Shown: positions 17,084-25,199 of the stretch, in pieces | Layout of the letters: each line of letters opens with the position of its first letter | Position numbering within the stretch: position 1 is the stretch's first letter | DNA from: Clostridia bacterium | Lineage (GTDB): Bacteria > Bacillota > TC1 > UBA5767 | NCBI GenBank assembly: GCA_030625965.1 | Contig: DAOUPV010000010.1 | Coordinates: 1-47,507, forward strand | DNA: 47,507 nucleotides | Reading direction: 5' to 3' | Made by a program: the position numbers and the translations under genes | The notes under the pieces: generated by a model | The model's input: only the letters and a program-made list of their open reading frames with translations | What the model was told of the DNA's origin: nothing | The model's database searches: none

Positions 17084-17112
17084 TTGACATTAAACAAGAA
17101 ACATTATATAAT
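17084..17112 (+). promoter_or_regulatory. Consensus sigma-70 promoter for the iclR leader
   Basis: TTGACA (17084-17089), a 17-bp spacer and TATAAT (17107-17112) form a perfect consensus promoter. The message would begin near 17119 and carry a leader of about 210 bases before the iclR start. Confidence 0.85.
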
Positions 17113-17130
17113 CTAAATGAGCAAAATCAG

Positions 17131-17143
17131 GAAACGCAGTTTC
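17131..17143 (+). promoter_or_regulatory. Candidate IclR operator O1 (GAAACGCAGTTTC)
   Basis: A perfect 5-3-5 inverted repeat lies about 13 bp after the predicted transcript start of iclR. The same motif, with one central change, occurs upstream of the lipoprotein gene (18111-18123). The position fits autorepression. A second hairpin, CTAAGG/CCTTAG, follows directly (17144-17161). Confidence 0.5.
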
Positions 17144-17330
17144 TAAGGAAGAAACCTTAGCGACGTTAGAATAGTTGATATTATTATGAGATTAAAGGCG
17201 ATATCCACTGTGATGGAAAAATCGTGATCTTAAATGAAGTTCTCTATGGGAAATGTCTTTTCATCAAGAATGGTATAGTGATAATGAGGACTTTGCTTTT
17301 TGTGTGGTATCTCATAGAAAGGGCATATTA

Positions 17331-18092
17331 ATGGAAAACAAGAACATAAAATCTTTAGCTAATGGCATACAGGTCCTGCTAGCAATCCCGCATGGAAGGA
17401 TGGTTTCAGTGACTGAATTAAGTAGAAATTTAGGCATTACGAAAGGCTCTATAAGTAAAATACTCGCTACATTTCGGAGCTTTGGATTTGTTATACAAGA
17501 TGAACAAACTAAGAAGTACAGTTTAGGACCAGCTTTAATCACTTTAGGTTATCAAGCATTAAATCAGTTGGATATACGTGAATTAGCTAAACCTCATATG
17601 AAACATCTAACGAATAGATACAATGAAAATTCTATGCTAATGGTAATTCAAAACGAGCAGGCTATTGTTATTGAACAAAGTGAAGCAAGTGGTCCGATCA
17701 AGTTGACTGTGAAGATGGGTGAATCTCATCCGTTATACTGTGGCGCGATACCAAAATTACTTTTAGCGTTCATGCCTGAAGAAAAGATAAGAAGCATTGT
17801 CGAGAAGCTTGAGTTTAAACCATTAACAGAAAATACTATAATAGAACCTGAAATTCTCTATGAAAAGTTAATAGAAATTAGGAAGACCGGTTACAGTGTA
17901 AGCATTGAAGAGATGACCGAAGATGCAATGGCAGTAGCTGTGCCAATTAAAGATGTTAGCGGTGAAGTAATTGCAGGATTAGGTATTTCAGGACCAAAGA
18001 ACAGGATGGAAAGCCACGAACTAGAATCATTAGTTCAAGACCTTCTGATCAGCGCAGAACGAATTTCTAAAGAATTAGGTGCAAAAGCCTAA
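17331..18092 (+). CDS. IclR-family transcriptional regulator
   Basis: The 253-residue protein has an N-terminal winged helix-turn-helix (VSVTELSRNLGITKGSISKILATFRSFGFV, split around residues 24-54) and a GAF-like effector domain. The IclR-typical C-terminal pattern IRKTGYSVSIEEMTEDAMAVAVPIKD leads to GLGISGP. I took ATG 17331 because the sequence before it in the same open frame does not resemble the family. It is the first gene of the AT-rich block and faces the BMP lipoprotein gene, which is probably its target together with itself. The effector is unknown; a purine or a purine catabolite is a guess from context. Confidence 0.88.
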   Translation: MENKNIKSLANGIQVLLAIPHGRMVSVTELSRNLGITKGSISKILATFRSFGFVIQDEQTKKYSLGPALITLGYQALNQLDIRELAKPHMKHLTNRYNENSMLMVIQNEQAIVIEQSEASGPIKLTVKMGESHPLYCGAIPKLLLAFMPEEKIRSIVEKLEFKPLTENTIIEPEILYEKLIEIRKTGYSVSIEEMTEDAMAVAVPIKDVSGEVIAGLGISGPKNRMESHELESLVQDLLISAERISKELGAKA

Positions 18093-18099
18093 TTTTTTT
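18073..18099 (+). terminator. Weak intrinsic terminator at the iclR 3' end
   Basis: AATTAGG and CCTAATT form a 7-bp stem with an 8-base loop followed by seven T residues. It overlaps the last codons of iclR. Confidence 0.6.
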
Positions 18100-18140
18100 G
18101 AAACAAGTGAGAAACGAAGTTTCGCAAGAGGAAACGCAGG
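18100..18140 (+). promoter_or_regulatory. Candidate IclR operator cluster O2 upstream of the BMP lipoprotein gene
   Basis: GAAACGAAGTTTC (18111-18123) is a perfect 5-3-5 inverted repeat matching O1. Extra GAAAC half-sites lie at 18100 and 18131 (GAAACGCAG), giving spacing of about one and two helical turns. A possible promoter (TTGAGA at 18161 with TAATAA near 18182) lies downstream, so activation from upstream is conceivable. Confidence 0.5.
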
Positions 18141-18219
18141 GGGTGAGACAGCGAATTAGTTTGAGAGCAAAGTTGTGTATTTAATAAGTTGCGTATTTGA
18201 AAAATAGGAGGAGAACATC

Positions 18220-19245
18220 ATGAAGAAAAGATTAGTTTCGCTACTAGCTGTTTTTATGGTTCTTGCAATATTGCTGACGGGATGCGCTGGAGCTCAAGAG
18301 GATGCAGCTGGTGTTGAAGAACCAACTACGGTTGAAGAGCCAACAGAGGAAGTAGTTGAAGAACCTCTTAAAGTTGCACTTCTGTTACCCGGTACTCTTG
18401 CGGACCAGGGTTGGAATGCTATGGGTTACAAAGGCATAAAGACTGTCGAAGAAAAGTATGGGGTTGAGATTTCTTTTACTGAAAGTGTAACTCAGTCAGA
18501 CATGGAAGAAATTTTCGTAAATTATGCCAATTTGGGCTATGATCTGATCTTTGGACATGGTTCATCGTTTGCTGACAGCGCTATAATCGCATCGGAGAGA
18601 TTCCCTGAAGCTAAGTTTGTAATAATCAACGGTATTGTAGCCACAGATAATGTAGTTTCTATTAAGACAAGCGGTCATCATGCAGGATTCTTAACAGGGG
18701 CATTTGCTGCATTAATGTCGGAAACAGGTACAGTCGGTATGGTTGGCGGGAAAGAGATCCCTCCTATAATTGATGCCGTCAAAGGTTTCGAAGTAGGTGC
18801 TAAATATGTTAATCCTGATATTGAAGTATTAACTACTATAATAGGTAGTGGCACCGATGCTGCAAAAGCAAAAGAAACCGCGTTAGCCTTTATTGATAGA
18901 GGAGCTGATATTGTAGCACCCCTTGCTGACGTAGCTGGATTAGGTGTTTTCGAGGCATGCAAGGAAAGAGGGGTATATGCTATTGGTGGGAATAGTGACC
19001 AATATGAGCTAGCTCCAGAGAATATTTTAGTAAGTGTTATTAAAGATCTCCCGGTATCTTACACTTTTGCATATGAGAAATTGCTAGAAGGTACTCTTTC
19101 TAATGAAGTCTTTAATCTAGGTGTTGGGGAAGAAGTTATTTACTTTTCCTCTTATCATGATCATGCAGATAAAATATCAGATGAGGTTCAAGATGAGCTG
19201 AATCTTATAATTGCAGATCTTATAGATGGGAAAATTGAATTCTAA
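18220..19245 (+). CDS. BMP/PnrA-family substrate-binding lipoprotein
   Basis: The 341-residue exported lipoprotein has a basic start, a hydrophobic core and the lipobox LLTGC with Cys22 as the lipidation site. An acidic Glu/Pro/Val-rich linker (residues 25-48) follows. The binding domain then shows the BMP pattern: VALLLPGTLADQGWNAMGYKGI, DLIFGHGSSFADS, GHHAGFLTGAFAALM, GMVGG and an ADIVAPLADVAGLGVFEA stretch. PnrA-type proteins deliver purine nucleosides to ABC importers. The cognate permeases and double ATPase are most likely those at 29067-33699, about 10 kb away. AGGAGGAG precedes the ATG. The DNA is AT-rich like its neighbours. Confidence 0.9.
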   Translation: MKKRLVSLLAVFMVLAILLTGCAGAQEDAAGVEEPTTVEEPTEEVVEEPLKVALLLPGTLADQGWNAMGYKGIKTVEEKYGVEISFTESVTQSDMEEIFVNYANLGYDLIFGHGSSFADSAIIASERFPEAKFVIINGIVATDNVVSIKTSGHHAGFLTGAFAALMSETGTVGMVGGKEIPPIIDAVKGFEVGAKYVNPDIEVLTTIIGSGTDAAKAKETALAFIDRGADIVAPLADVAGLGVFEACKERGVYAIGGNSDQYELAPENILVSVIKDLPVSYTFAYEKLLEGTLSNEVFNLGVGEEVIYFSSYHDHADKISDEVQDELNLIIADLIDGKIEF

Positions 19246-19302
19246 ATAGAAATAACTGCTTGTAGCACTTTTGACACAATTTCAAACGATGGTAGGAAAT
19301 AA

Positions 19303-19342
19303 TTGCTAATTCCCTGGACCAAAGCGTTTAGGGAATTAGCAA
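19303..19342. other. Strong inverted repeat between lipoprotein and flavoprotein genes
   Basis: TTGCTAATTCCCT and AGGGAATTAGCAA are a perfect 13-bp inverted repeat with a 14-base spacer. No T-run follows on either strand, so it is not a clear terminator. It may be an mRNA processing or stabilising hairpin, or an operator. Confidence 0.6.
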
Positions 19343-19464
19343 ATATTAAATCAATATTTCAATTGAACGGAATAAGAAAGATATGTGATAGGAAATTAAT
19401 TAGAAATAATATTCGACAATGAATTTGATAAGTTAAGAAGAAAAATTTTTGTAAGGAGGTTAGT

Positions 19465-20064
19465 ATGACGAAAATATTGGGAATATCTGCTAGTCCTAGA
19501 AATGAAGCTACAGATTTCGTTGTAAAAAGAGCTTTAGAAAAGGCTCAAGAGTTTGGAGTAGAAACAGAATATATATCTTTAAGAGGAAAAAAGATCAAAA
19601 ATTGTAATCATTGCGATTATTGTATGAAAAACAAAACTGGGTGCATTATTAACGATGATATGAAATGGATTACCGAAAAATTTTTGGAAGCTGATGGATA
19701 TATTATTGGTTCACCGGTTTATACATACAATCCAACCCCTGAGATTATTTCATTTTTTAATCGTTTGCGGCCTATGCGCTTTCTACCTAAAATTGGTTCA
19801 AAGTTTAAAGTTGGTGGTGCAATCAGCGTAGGTGGTACTAGAAATGGTGGACAGGAAATGACAATTAATTGTCTGATAAATTGTTTTTTAGCAAGGGAAA
19901 TTATGGTTATTGGTGGTTCTATGGGAAATTATTCTGGTGGGAAGGTATGGACTGATAATCAAGGAAAAATTGGGGCTGAGCACGATGAATTAGGATTACT
20001 AAGTGTTACTGATTTAGGACAAAGAGTTGCTGAAGCAGCTTTGCTTTTACGAGACAAGAGATAA
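19465..20064 (+). CDS. Iron-sulfur flavoprotein (Isf-like, NADPH-dependent FMN reductase fold)
   Basis: The 199-residue flavodoxin-fold protein has the FMN phosphate loop GISASPRNEATD at its start and a compact cysteine motif CX2CX2CX6C (Cys47, 50, 53, 60) that in Isf proteins binds a 4Fe-4S cluster. Later motifs are IIGSPVYTYNPTPE and GGTRNGGQE. Isf proteins pass single electrons between ferredoxin and FMN in anaerobes. AAGGAGG lies upstream of the ATG. It sits between the lipoprotein and an aldehyde ferredoxin oxidoreductase, so it may be an electron carrier for that enzyme. Paralogues are at 31479 and 47252. Confidence 0.88.
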   Translation: MTKILGISASPRNEATDFVVKRALEKAQEFGVETEYISLRGKKIKNCNHCDYCMKNKTGCIINDDMKWITEKFLEADGYIIGSPVYTYNPTPEIISFFNRLRPMRFLPKIGSKFKVGGAISVGGTRNGGQEMTINCLINCFLAREIMVIGGSMGNYSGGKVWTDNQGKIGAEHDELGLLSVTDLGQRVAEAALLLRDKR

Positions 20065-20423
20065 CAGACTCAAGATTAGGTTCATATAATATTGGATGAA
20101 TCTGCAGTGGTAATTTTGAGGTTAAAATTTACTTCTATGAGTAATTAGCTTGATAAATTGATATGTTAGCAAACAGTGATGGTTATTAAATATTGTCAAT
20201 GTGAAGGGTAAGTTGAAGCAGGATGCTGAAATATTAAGACTAATAATTTATTCATAATTTCGTTTATTCGGATACAACAAAATATAACGGTCTAAGAGTA
20301 ATTAAGCAATAGTTTATTAAGTGTGAAAAATAGAATTTCAATTATTTAGTTGCTGTATGAGACTAAGAACTGAGCGATTGAAATGAAAATAATTGTTATT
20401 TAGATAGCATTAAGGAGAAATCA
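20065..20423. other. Intergenic stretch without recognised features
   Basis: About 360 bp of very AT-rich DNA separate the iron-sulfur flavoprotein from the aldehyde oxidoreductase gene. I see no open reading frame with a ribosome binding site, no convincing terminator and no tRNA. AAGGAG near 20411 serves the next gene. Confidence 0.5.
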
Positions 20424-22265
20424 ATGAATCCAATTTTAGTAATCAATTTGAGTGATAAGACTTTTTCTTATCAGGATCTACCTAATACCATAGTAGATAA
20501 CTATATAGGGGGGCGTGGTCTTGGTATTGCTCTTCTTTCTAAGTATGGTAATGGGAACAGAGCATATTCACCAGAAAACCCCCTGATTTTTACTGTTGGA
20601 CCATTCACTGGAACTAGTTTCCCTTCTAGTGTACAGTGGCAGGTCACAAGCAAATCACCATTAACCAACGGATTAGGTGGTGGGTTTTCTTGGGGAGAAT
20701 TTGGAATAGGACTCATAAGAACTGGATTAAGTGGAGTGGTCTTTATTGGGAAACTGGATGAGACAGGTTATGTTTTCATTAGTGAGAATGAGGTTATATT
20801 CAAAGATGCATCTTTTCTTAAGGGAAAAGATACTCGTAAGACTACTGAAGAATTAAAAAATATTCATCAAAAAAGTAATGTAGTTACTATCGGACCAGCA
20901 GGTGAAAAGATGTCTGGGTTAGCAAGTATTATATCTGATAGTTACCATATGGTTATCCGGACGGGGTTGGGAGCCATTATGGGTAGTAAGAATTTAAAAG
21001 CAGTGGTTATAAGTGGAGAAAAAGAGACTGAGGAAAATGACAGTTTTATTGAATTGTCCACGGAACTTTCAGAGCAAGTGAAGAATTTCCCGGCCTCCGT
21101 ACGACTTAGGGATGAAGGGAAATCTATGCTCATACGTAGCAAGAATCAGGTCGGGGATCTAGCTACTAATAATCATCAGCAAACAAGCTTTGAGCATGTT
21201 GATAATATTGATGCCGACGCACTGAAAAAATATACAGTAGGTAATGTTTTCTGTCCAGGTTGCTCAATAGGATGTATAAGAAAAAGTAAAATTGGAAGAG
21301 ACACAATAGAAGGACCTGGATATGAGACTATATGGGCTCTTGGACCAAGAATAGGTAATGGTGATCTCGAATTCTTAATTGATCTATATAATAGATGTCT
21401 TTTAGAAGGTGTTGACCCAATTTCATTAGGTGGTGTGTTAGCATTTGCCATTGAATGTATAGAGAAGGATCTGATTAAATCAACATATGATTTGTCATGG
21501 GGAAATAAAGAGGGTATTAATAAATTCTTCGAGGAATTAGTTGAGGGAAAAGGATTGGGTGGAGATTTAAGAAATGGAACCAAGGAATATTATCTTAAAT
21601 ATCCCGAGACCAAACCATATGCAATGGAAGTTAAGGGAGTAGAATTGTCAGGACAGGAGCCTAGACAAAGTAAAGCATTCGGACTTTCACTTGCAGTAAG
21701 TAACTGGGGAGCAGATTGGGGTTATGGATTACCTACGATGGATGTTGCTCATAACGTTGATGCTGCAGAGCAAATTTTCCCAAGACTCGTTCCTGAGATC
21801 CTTGAGGTGACAGAGGAACAATACAAAGCTGAACTCGTTAAATTTTCTGAAGAATTTAACGCTATATCAGATTCTTTAGGGATTTGTAAATTCGCCTGTC
21901 CAGAAACTTTTGCTTTAATGCCGGATGATTTAGCTAAAAGCTATAGCGCGTATTTTAATAAAGAGATATCAACAGAGGATTTACTTTTAATAGGTGAGAG
22001 AATTATTAACCTGGAAAGAATATTCAGTTTGAATGAAGGCCTGACTGCTGAAGATGACTATTTGCCAGAGCGCTTTACATCAGATCCCATTATTGTTGAT
22101 GTTTACTCTGGTGATAGACTAAAGGGACTAGAAAAAACAGGTGATAAAAAAAGCCTTGTGAACAATATAAGCATAATGAAAAGTGAATATTATAAGTTAA
22201 GAGACTGGCCCAATGGAGTTCCTTCTAAGGAAAAAATGTGCCAACTGAAGATTAATGATATGTAG
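20424..22265 (+). CDS. Aldehyde ferredoxin oxidoreductase family tungsten/molybdenum enzyme
   Basis: The 613-residue protein is a full-length AOR family member. It has the N-terminal YIGGRGLGIALL, the cofactor-binding segments PLIFTVGPFTGT and TSKSPLTNGLGGGFSWGEFG, and four cysteines for a 4Fe-4S cluster: Cys277, Cys280, Cys284 (CPGCSIGC) and Cys488 (SLGICKF). The KNLKAVVISG motif is also typical. Such enzymes oxidise aldehydes, or reduce acids, with ferredoxin using a bis-pterin tungsten cofactor, but the family includes members with other substrates. The true substrate here is open. It lies between the flavoprotein and a COG0402 deaminase in the AT-rich block, so a role on a heterocycle or its aldehyde product is possible. 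Confidence 0.9.
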   Translation: MNPILVINLSDKTFSYQDLPNTIVDNYIGGRGLGIALLSKYGNGNRAYSPENPLIFTVGPFTGTSFPSSVQWQVTSKSPLTNGLGGGFSWGEFGIGLIRTGLSGVVFIGKLDETGYVFISENEVIFKDASFLKGKDTRKTTEELKNIHQKSNVVTIGPAGEKMSGLASIISDSYHMVIRTGLGAIMGSKNLKAVVISGEKETEENDSFIELSTELSEQVKNFPASVRLRDEGKSMLIRSKNQVGDLATNNHQQTSFEHVDNIDADALKKYTVGNVFCPGCSIGCIRKSKIGRDTIEGPGYETIWALGPRIGNGDLEFLIDLYNRCLLEGVDPISLGGVLAFAIECIEKDLIKSTYDLSWGNKEGINKFFEELVEGKGLGGDLRNGTKEYYLKYPETKPYAMEVKGVELSGQEPRQSKAFGLSLAVSNWGADWGYGLPTMDVAHNVDAAEQIFPRLVPEILEVTEEQYKAELVKFSEEFNAISDSLGICKFACPETFALMPDDLAKSYSAYFNKEISTEDLLLIGERIINLERIFSLNEGLTAEDDYLPERFTSDPIIVDVYSGDRLKGLEKTGDKKSLVNNISIMKSEYYKLRDWPNGVPSKEKMCQLKINDM

Positions 22266-22500
22266 CCTTTTCATAATTTGAATAGTTTGAACAATGCAAA
22301 TTTTGACTTCAGTGAATACATTAGAATTAAATTATGTTTTTTATATTTGATAAACTTACTCAGAATAATCCTCCCAGTGATTTGAAAGTTTTTGTTTAAA
22401 CGTAGCCGAATAGCATACTGCTACAAGTGCTATCAGTTCAAATAGATAATGGGTAAGTTTATCTTTTACTCAGATTATTGAAAAAGAGGAAATTAAAGGA

Positions 22501-23847
22501 ATGAAACAGCTAATAGATAATACATGGGTACTGACTTTCGATGAAAATTGGAAGGAGTACAAAAATGGATATATATATATTGTGGATGATTTAATCTGTG
22601 ATGTTGGGGATGATGAAGAGAAGAGAAAAAAATATTTACAAGTATCGGATACTATTCACAATGCCAATGGCCGTTGGACTATGCCAGGACTTATTAATGG
22701 CCATACACACTTATTCCAGACTTTCATGCGTGGTTTGGCAGATGATAAACCATTAATGAGATGGCTACAAGAGGTGACTTTCCCATTCTGTAGTCTTGCA
22801 GAAGAAGAGGACCATTATCTAGCCGCATTGCTGGGATGCGTAGAAAATTTGCAAAATGGGGCGACAAGTGTAATCGATCAACATTACGTGCATACTAGTC
22901 CGAAAAATTCTGAGAATGTATTTAGAGCTATGGAAAAATCTGGGATAAGAGGATGTAATTGTAGAACGTTTAGTAATAATTCTCCGTATAAACCTCTCTC
23001 TGAGAGCAAGGAGGCTATTCTGTATGAGAGTGAACGTATTAGACAAGAGTGGCATGGCAAGGATAATGGTAGATTAAAGTTAATGATAGGGCCAGTAAAT
23101 CCTTGGAGTTGTTCCATTGATTTATTCAGAGAATCCTTTGCGTATGCTGAAGAGCATGATTTATTATTTCAAATACATACTGCTGAAACACAAAGTGTTG
23201 TAAAAGCCACTATGGACAAATATGGTAAAAGGAATGTTGAGTTTCTCGATGAATTAGGTTTAATCAGCACACGTACACAACTAGCTCATGCCGTTTGGTT
23301 AGATCAAAAGGAAATTGAAATAGTAAAGAGTAGAGGAGCAATGGTGGTACATAATCCGGTATGTAATATGTTTTTGGGCTCTGGTATAGCGCCTATACCG
23401 GAATATCTCGAGGTTGGTGTTCCTGTTGCTTTAGGAACTGACGGTGCCGGTAGCAATAATTCCAATGATATGTTGGAAGTGCTAAAAACTACAGCTCTTC
23501 TACATAAGCTAAACAAAATGGATCCAACAATATTATACCCAAAGGATATCATCAGAATGGCGACATTGAGGGGTGCTAAGGCCCTGGGAAGAAATGATAT
23601 AGGTATGATCAAACCTGGTTACAAAGCTGATTTACTCATAGTGGATTGGAAGAAAACACATATCCAACCTGTTCATGAGGCTAATTCAGCAATTGTATAT
23701 AATGCCAATGGAAATGATGTAGATTCAGTGTGGGTAGATGGTAAACTCGTAGTTAAAGAAAAGCGTTCGACATATGTTGATGAAGAAGCATTATTGGAAA
23801 TCTGCCAAGAGAGAGCTGAGTATTTATACAAGAAACTGACGAACTGA
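22501..23847 (+). CDS. COG0402 metal-dependent deaminase/hydrolase, second paralogue
   Basis: The 448-residue amidohydrolase has HTH at residues 68-70 (INGHTHLFQTFMRG), His226 with Glu229 (IHTAET), His263 (LAHAVW) and Asp314 (GTDGAGSNN). The loop LADDKPLMRWLQEVTFPF resembles 8-oxoguanine, S-adenosylhomocysteine and triazine deaminases. It shares domain order with the protein at 3165 but differs clearly in sequence and is encoded by AT-rich DNA. With a nucleoside-binding lipoprotein and a xanthine-dehydrogenase-like enzyme nearby, deamination of a purine such as guanine is the likeliest job. The 235 bp before it hold nothing I recognise beyond a weak ribosome binding site. Confidence 0.82.
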   Translation: MKQLIDNTWVLTFDENWKEYKNGYIYIVDDLICDVGDDEEKRKKYLQVSDTIHNANGRWTMPGLINGHTHLFQTFMRGLADDKPLMRWLQEVTFPFCSLAEEEDHYLAALLGCVENLQNGATSVIDQHYVHTSPKNSENVFRAMEKSGIRGCNCRTFSNNSPYKPLSESKEAILYESERIRQEWHGKDNGRLKLMIGPVNPWSCSIDLFRESFAYAEEHDLLFQIHTAETQSVVKATMDKYGKRNVEFLDELGLISTRTQLAHAVWLDQKEIEIVKSRGAMVVHNPVCNMFLGSGIAPIPEYLEVGVPVALGTDGAGSNNSNDMLEVLKTTALLHKLNKMDPTILYPKDIIRMATLRGAKALGRNDIGMIKPGYKADLLIVDWKKTHIQPVHEANSAIVYNANGNDVDSVWVDGKLVVKEKRSTYVDEEALLEICQERAEYLYKKLTN

Positions 23848-23923
23848 TAACAATTTAACAGTGTCTAGTATTTCGATGTGAGTGTGGATAATAACTCAGT
23901 TATGCGATCTTCCTACAGCAAGG

Positions 23924-23977
23924 TTGACAAATGTCTGTAAGAGACATTAAAAGCTAACTACCGAACGGTCGTTAGCT
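23924..23977 (+). promoter_or_regulatory. Promoter and palindromic operator of the broken tetR gene
   Basis: TTGACA (23924-23929), a 17-bp spacer and TTAAAA (23947-23952) form a promoter. A 26-bp palindrome at 23952-23977 (AGCTAAC...GTTAGCT around ACCGAACGGT, one mismatched pair plus an AA centre) starts at the -10 end. This is a typical TetR autoregulatory operator and it is intact although the gene is not. GGAGGAGGTGA follows as the ribosome binding site. Confidence 0.75.
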
Positions 23978-24002
23978 TATGTTTTGTAGGAGGAGGTGAC
24001 AT

Positions 24003-24585
24003 ATGGCTACACCTAAATTGATAAGGGAAACAGCCATGAAGTTGTTTGCGAAGTATGGTTATGCCGGAACATCCATTAGTAACCTGGCTTCAGAAGTAGG
24101 GAGCCAGAAAGCATCCATATACTCTCATATAAGCAGCAAAGAAGAACTCTACCTATCCATCCAGGATGACATCCATGACTGGAACAGAGAATATTATTGA
24201 AATCTACTGGAAAAGAATCGGAATCTGGATGTCAAAGAGAAATTCGGGCTGTTGCTCAAGCACTTCATCCTGACATACTTGGAAGAACCAGAAAAAAACG
24301 AGGTTCTTAAACCGAGCCATATTGTACCCTCCTGAGTTCCTGCAAGATGATTATCAGGAGATATTCAAGAATAAGGAGATGCTCTTCACCTCGATGCTAC
24401 TCGGTCTAATACAAGAAGGCCAAGAAAAGTCAGTCGTAAGAGATCTGCCAGCAGAAAATATTGTTGCACTGCTCTATTGCACTATAGATGGCCTGTTCAT
24501 TCAGTCCCGCTACTATACCAAGGACGAGTTCAGCAAGAAGGCCGAAGCAGTAGGTCAGATGTTTTGGCAGGCTATAAAGGCATAA
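24003..24585 (+). pseudogene. TetR/AcrR-family regulator, disrupted
   Basis: The first 65 residues are a good TetR DNA-binding domain (MKLFAKYGYAGTSISNLASEVG, then SIYSHISSKEELY). An in-frame TGA at 24198-24200 interrupts translation. The same frame then continues as NLLEKNRNLDVKEKFGLLLKHF to near 24320, where a one-base shift is needed to enter the C-terminal part (YPPEFLQDDYQEIFKNKEML to WQAIKA, ending at 24585). One nonsense codon plus one frameshift argues for real decay rather than one sequencing error. The DNA has returned to the GC content of the wider chromosome. Confidence 0.85.
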
Positions 24586-24628
24586 CCTGAAATGACTCAA
24601 AAGTGAAGCATCAAGTTGGACGGTATAA

Positions 24629-24979
24629 GAGATTCTCAACAGCCTGAGAGATGAATGTGATTACGTAATAATTGACCACCCGCCAAATCTAAATGAAGCA
24701 TCACTACAAGGGCTGATTGCTTCTGATGAAGTTGTAATATTAACTGATGTAGAAACATTCAGCATGGACAATCTTGACGATCTTCTTGAAGACCTGATAA
24801 CTGTAAAATTAGAGTTGAGCGAGAAATTAAGGATCACAGGAATCATAGCCAACAAGGTGGATCTGAGGAGAAACCTTACCAAGAAGAAACTGGGTGAGCT
24901 AAATAATGTCATGGGAGCCAACCTTTTTGCTCGCTTTTTTTTATGCGACGGCAGCGAAAGAAGGTGTGAAAGGGGCTAA
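24629..24979 (+). pseudogene. ParA/Soj-type partition ATPase fragment
   Basis: An open frame without a plausible start encodes EILNSLRDECDYVIIDHPPN, then an LIASDEVVILTDVE strand and a stretch ending in GIIANKVD. This is the second half of the ParA/MinD nucleotide-binding fold; the P-loop half is absent. Similarity ends near 24915 and the frame stops at 24979. ParA genes often travel on plasmids and integrative elements, so this looks like residue of a lost element. The remaining DNA up to the lacI operator (about 160 bp) holds nothing I recognise. Confidence 0.7.
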
Positions 24980-25142
24980 GAGGGGGAGAATGAAGGGCCT
25001 GCAATGGTGTATGCTGGAGCTGGTTACTCGTTAAAGTTAATTTCTTCACAATGCAGGAAATTATGTCTGGAGGGAGAATAGTAAAAGTTATATAGATGTC
25101 TAACAACTTAAAAAAGCAAGACTTTTTCTTTTTATACATATT

Positions 25143-25190
25143 GTTAAACGATTAGATAAATGGTAAACTAGTCCTAGTTAAACGATTAAC
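25143..25190 (+). promoter_or_regulatory. Twin candidate LacI-family operators
   Basis: GTTAAACGATTA occurs at 25143-25154 and again at 25177-25188, where it extends to GTTAAACGATTAAC with GTTAA/TTAAC arms and a central CG, the LacI-family operator form. The second copy abuts the ribosome binding site of the lacI-type gene. Autorepression is likely. Confidence 0.65.
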
Positions 25191-25199
25191 GGAGGATTT

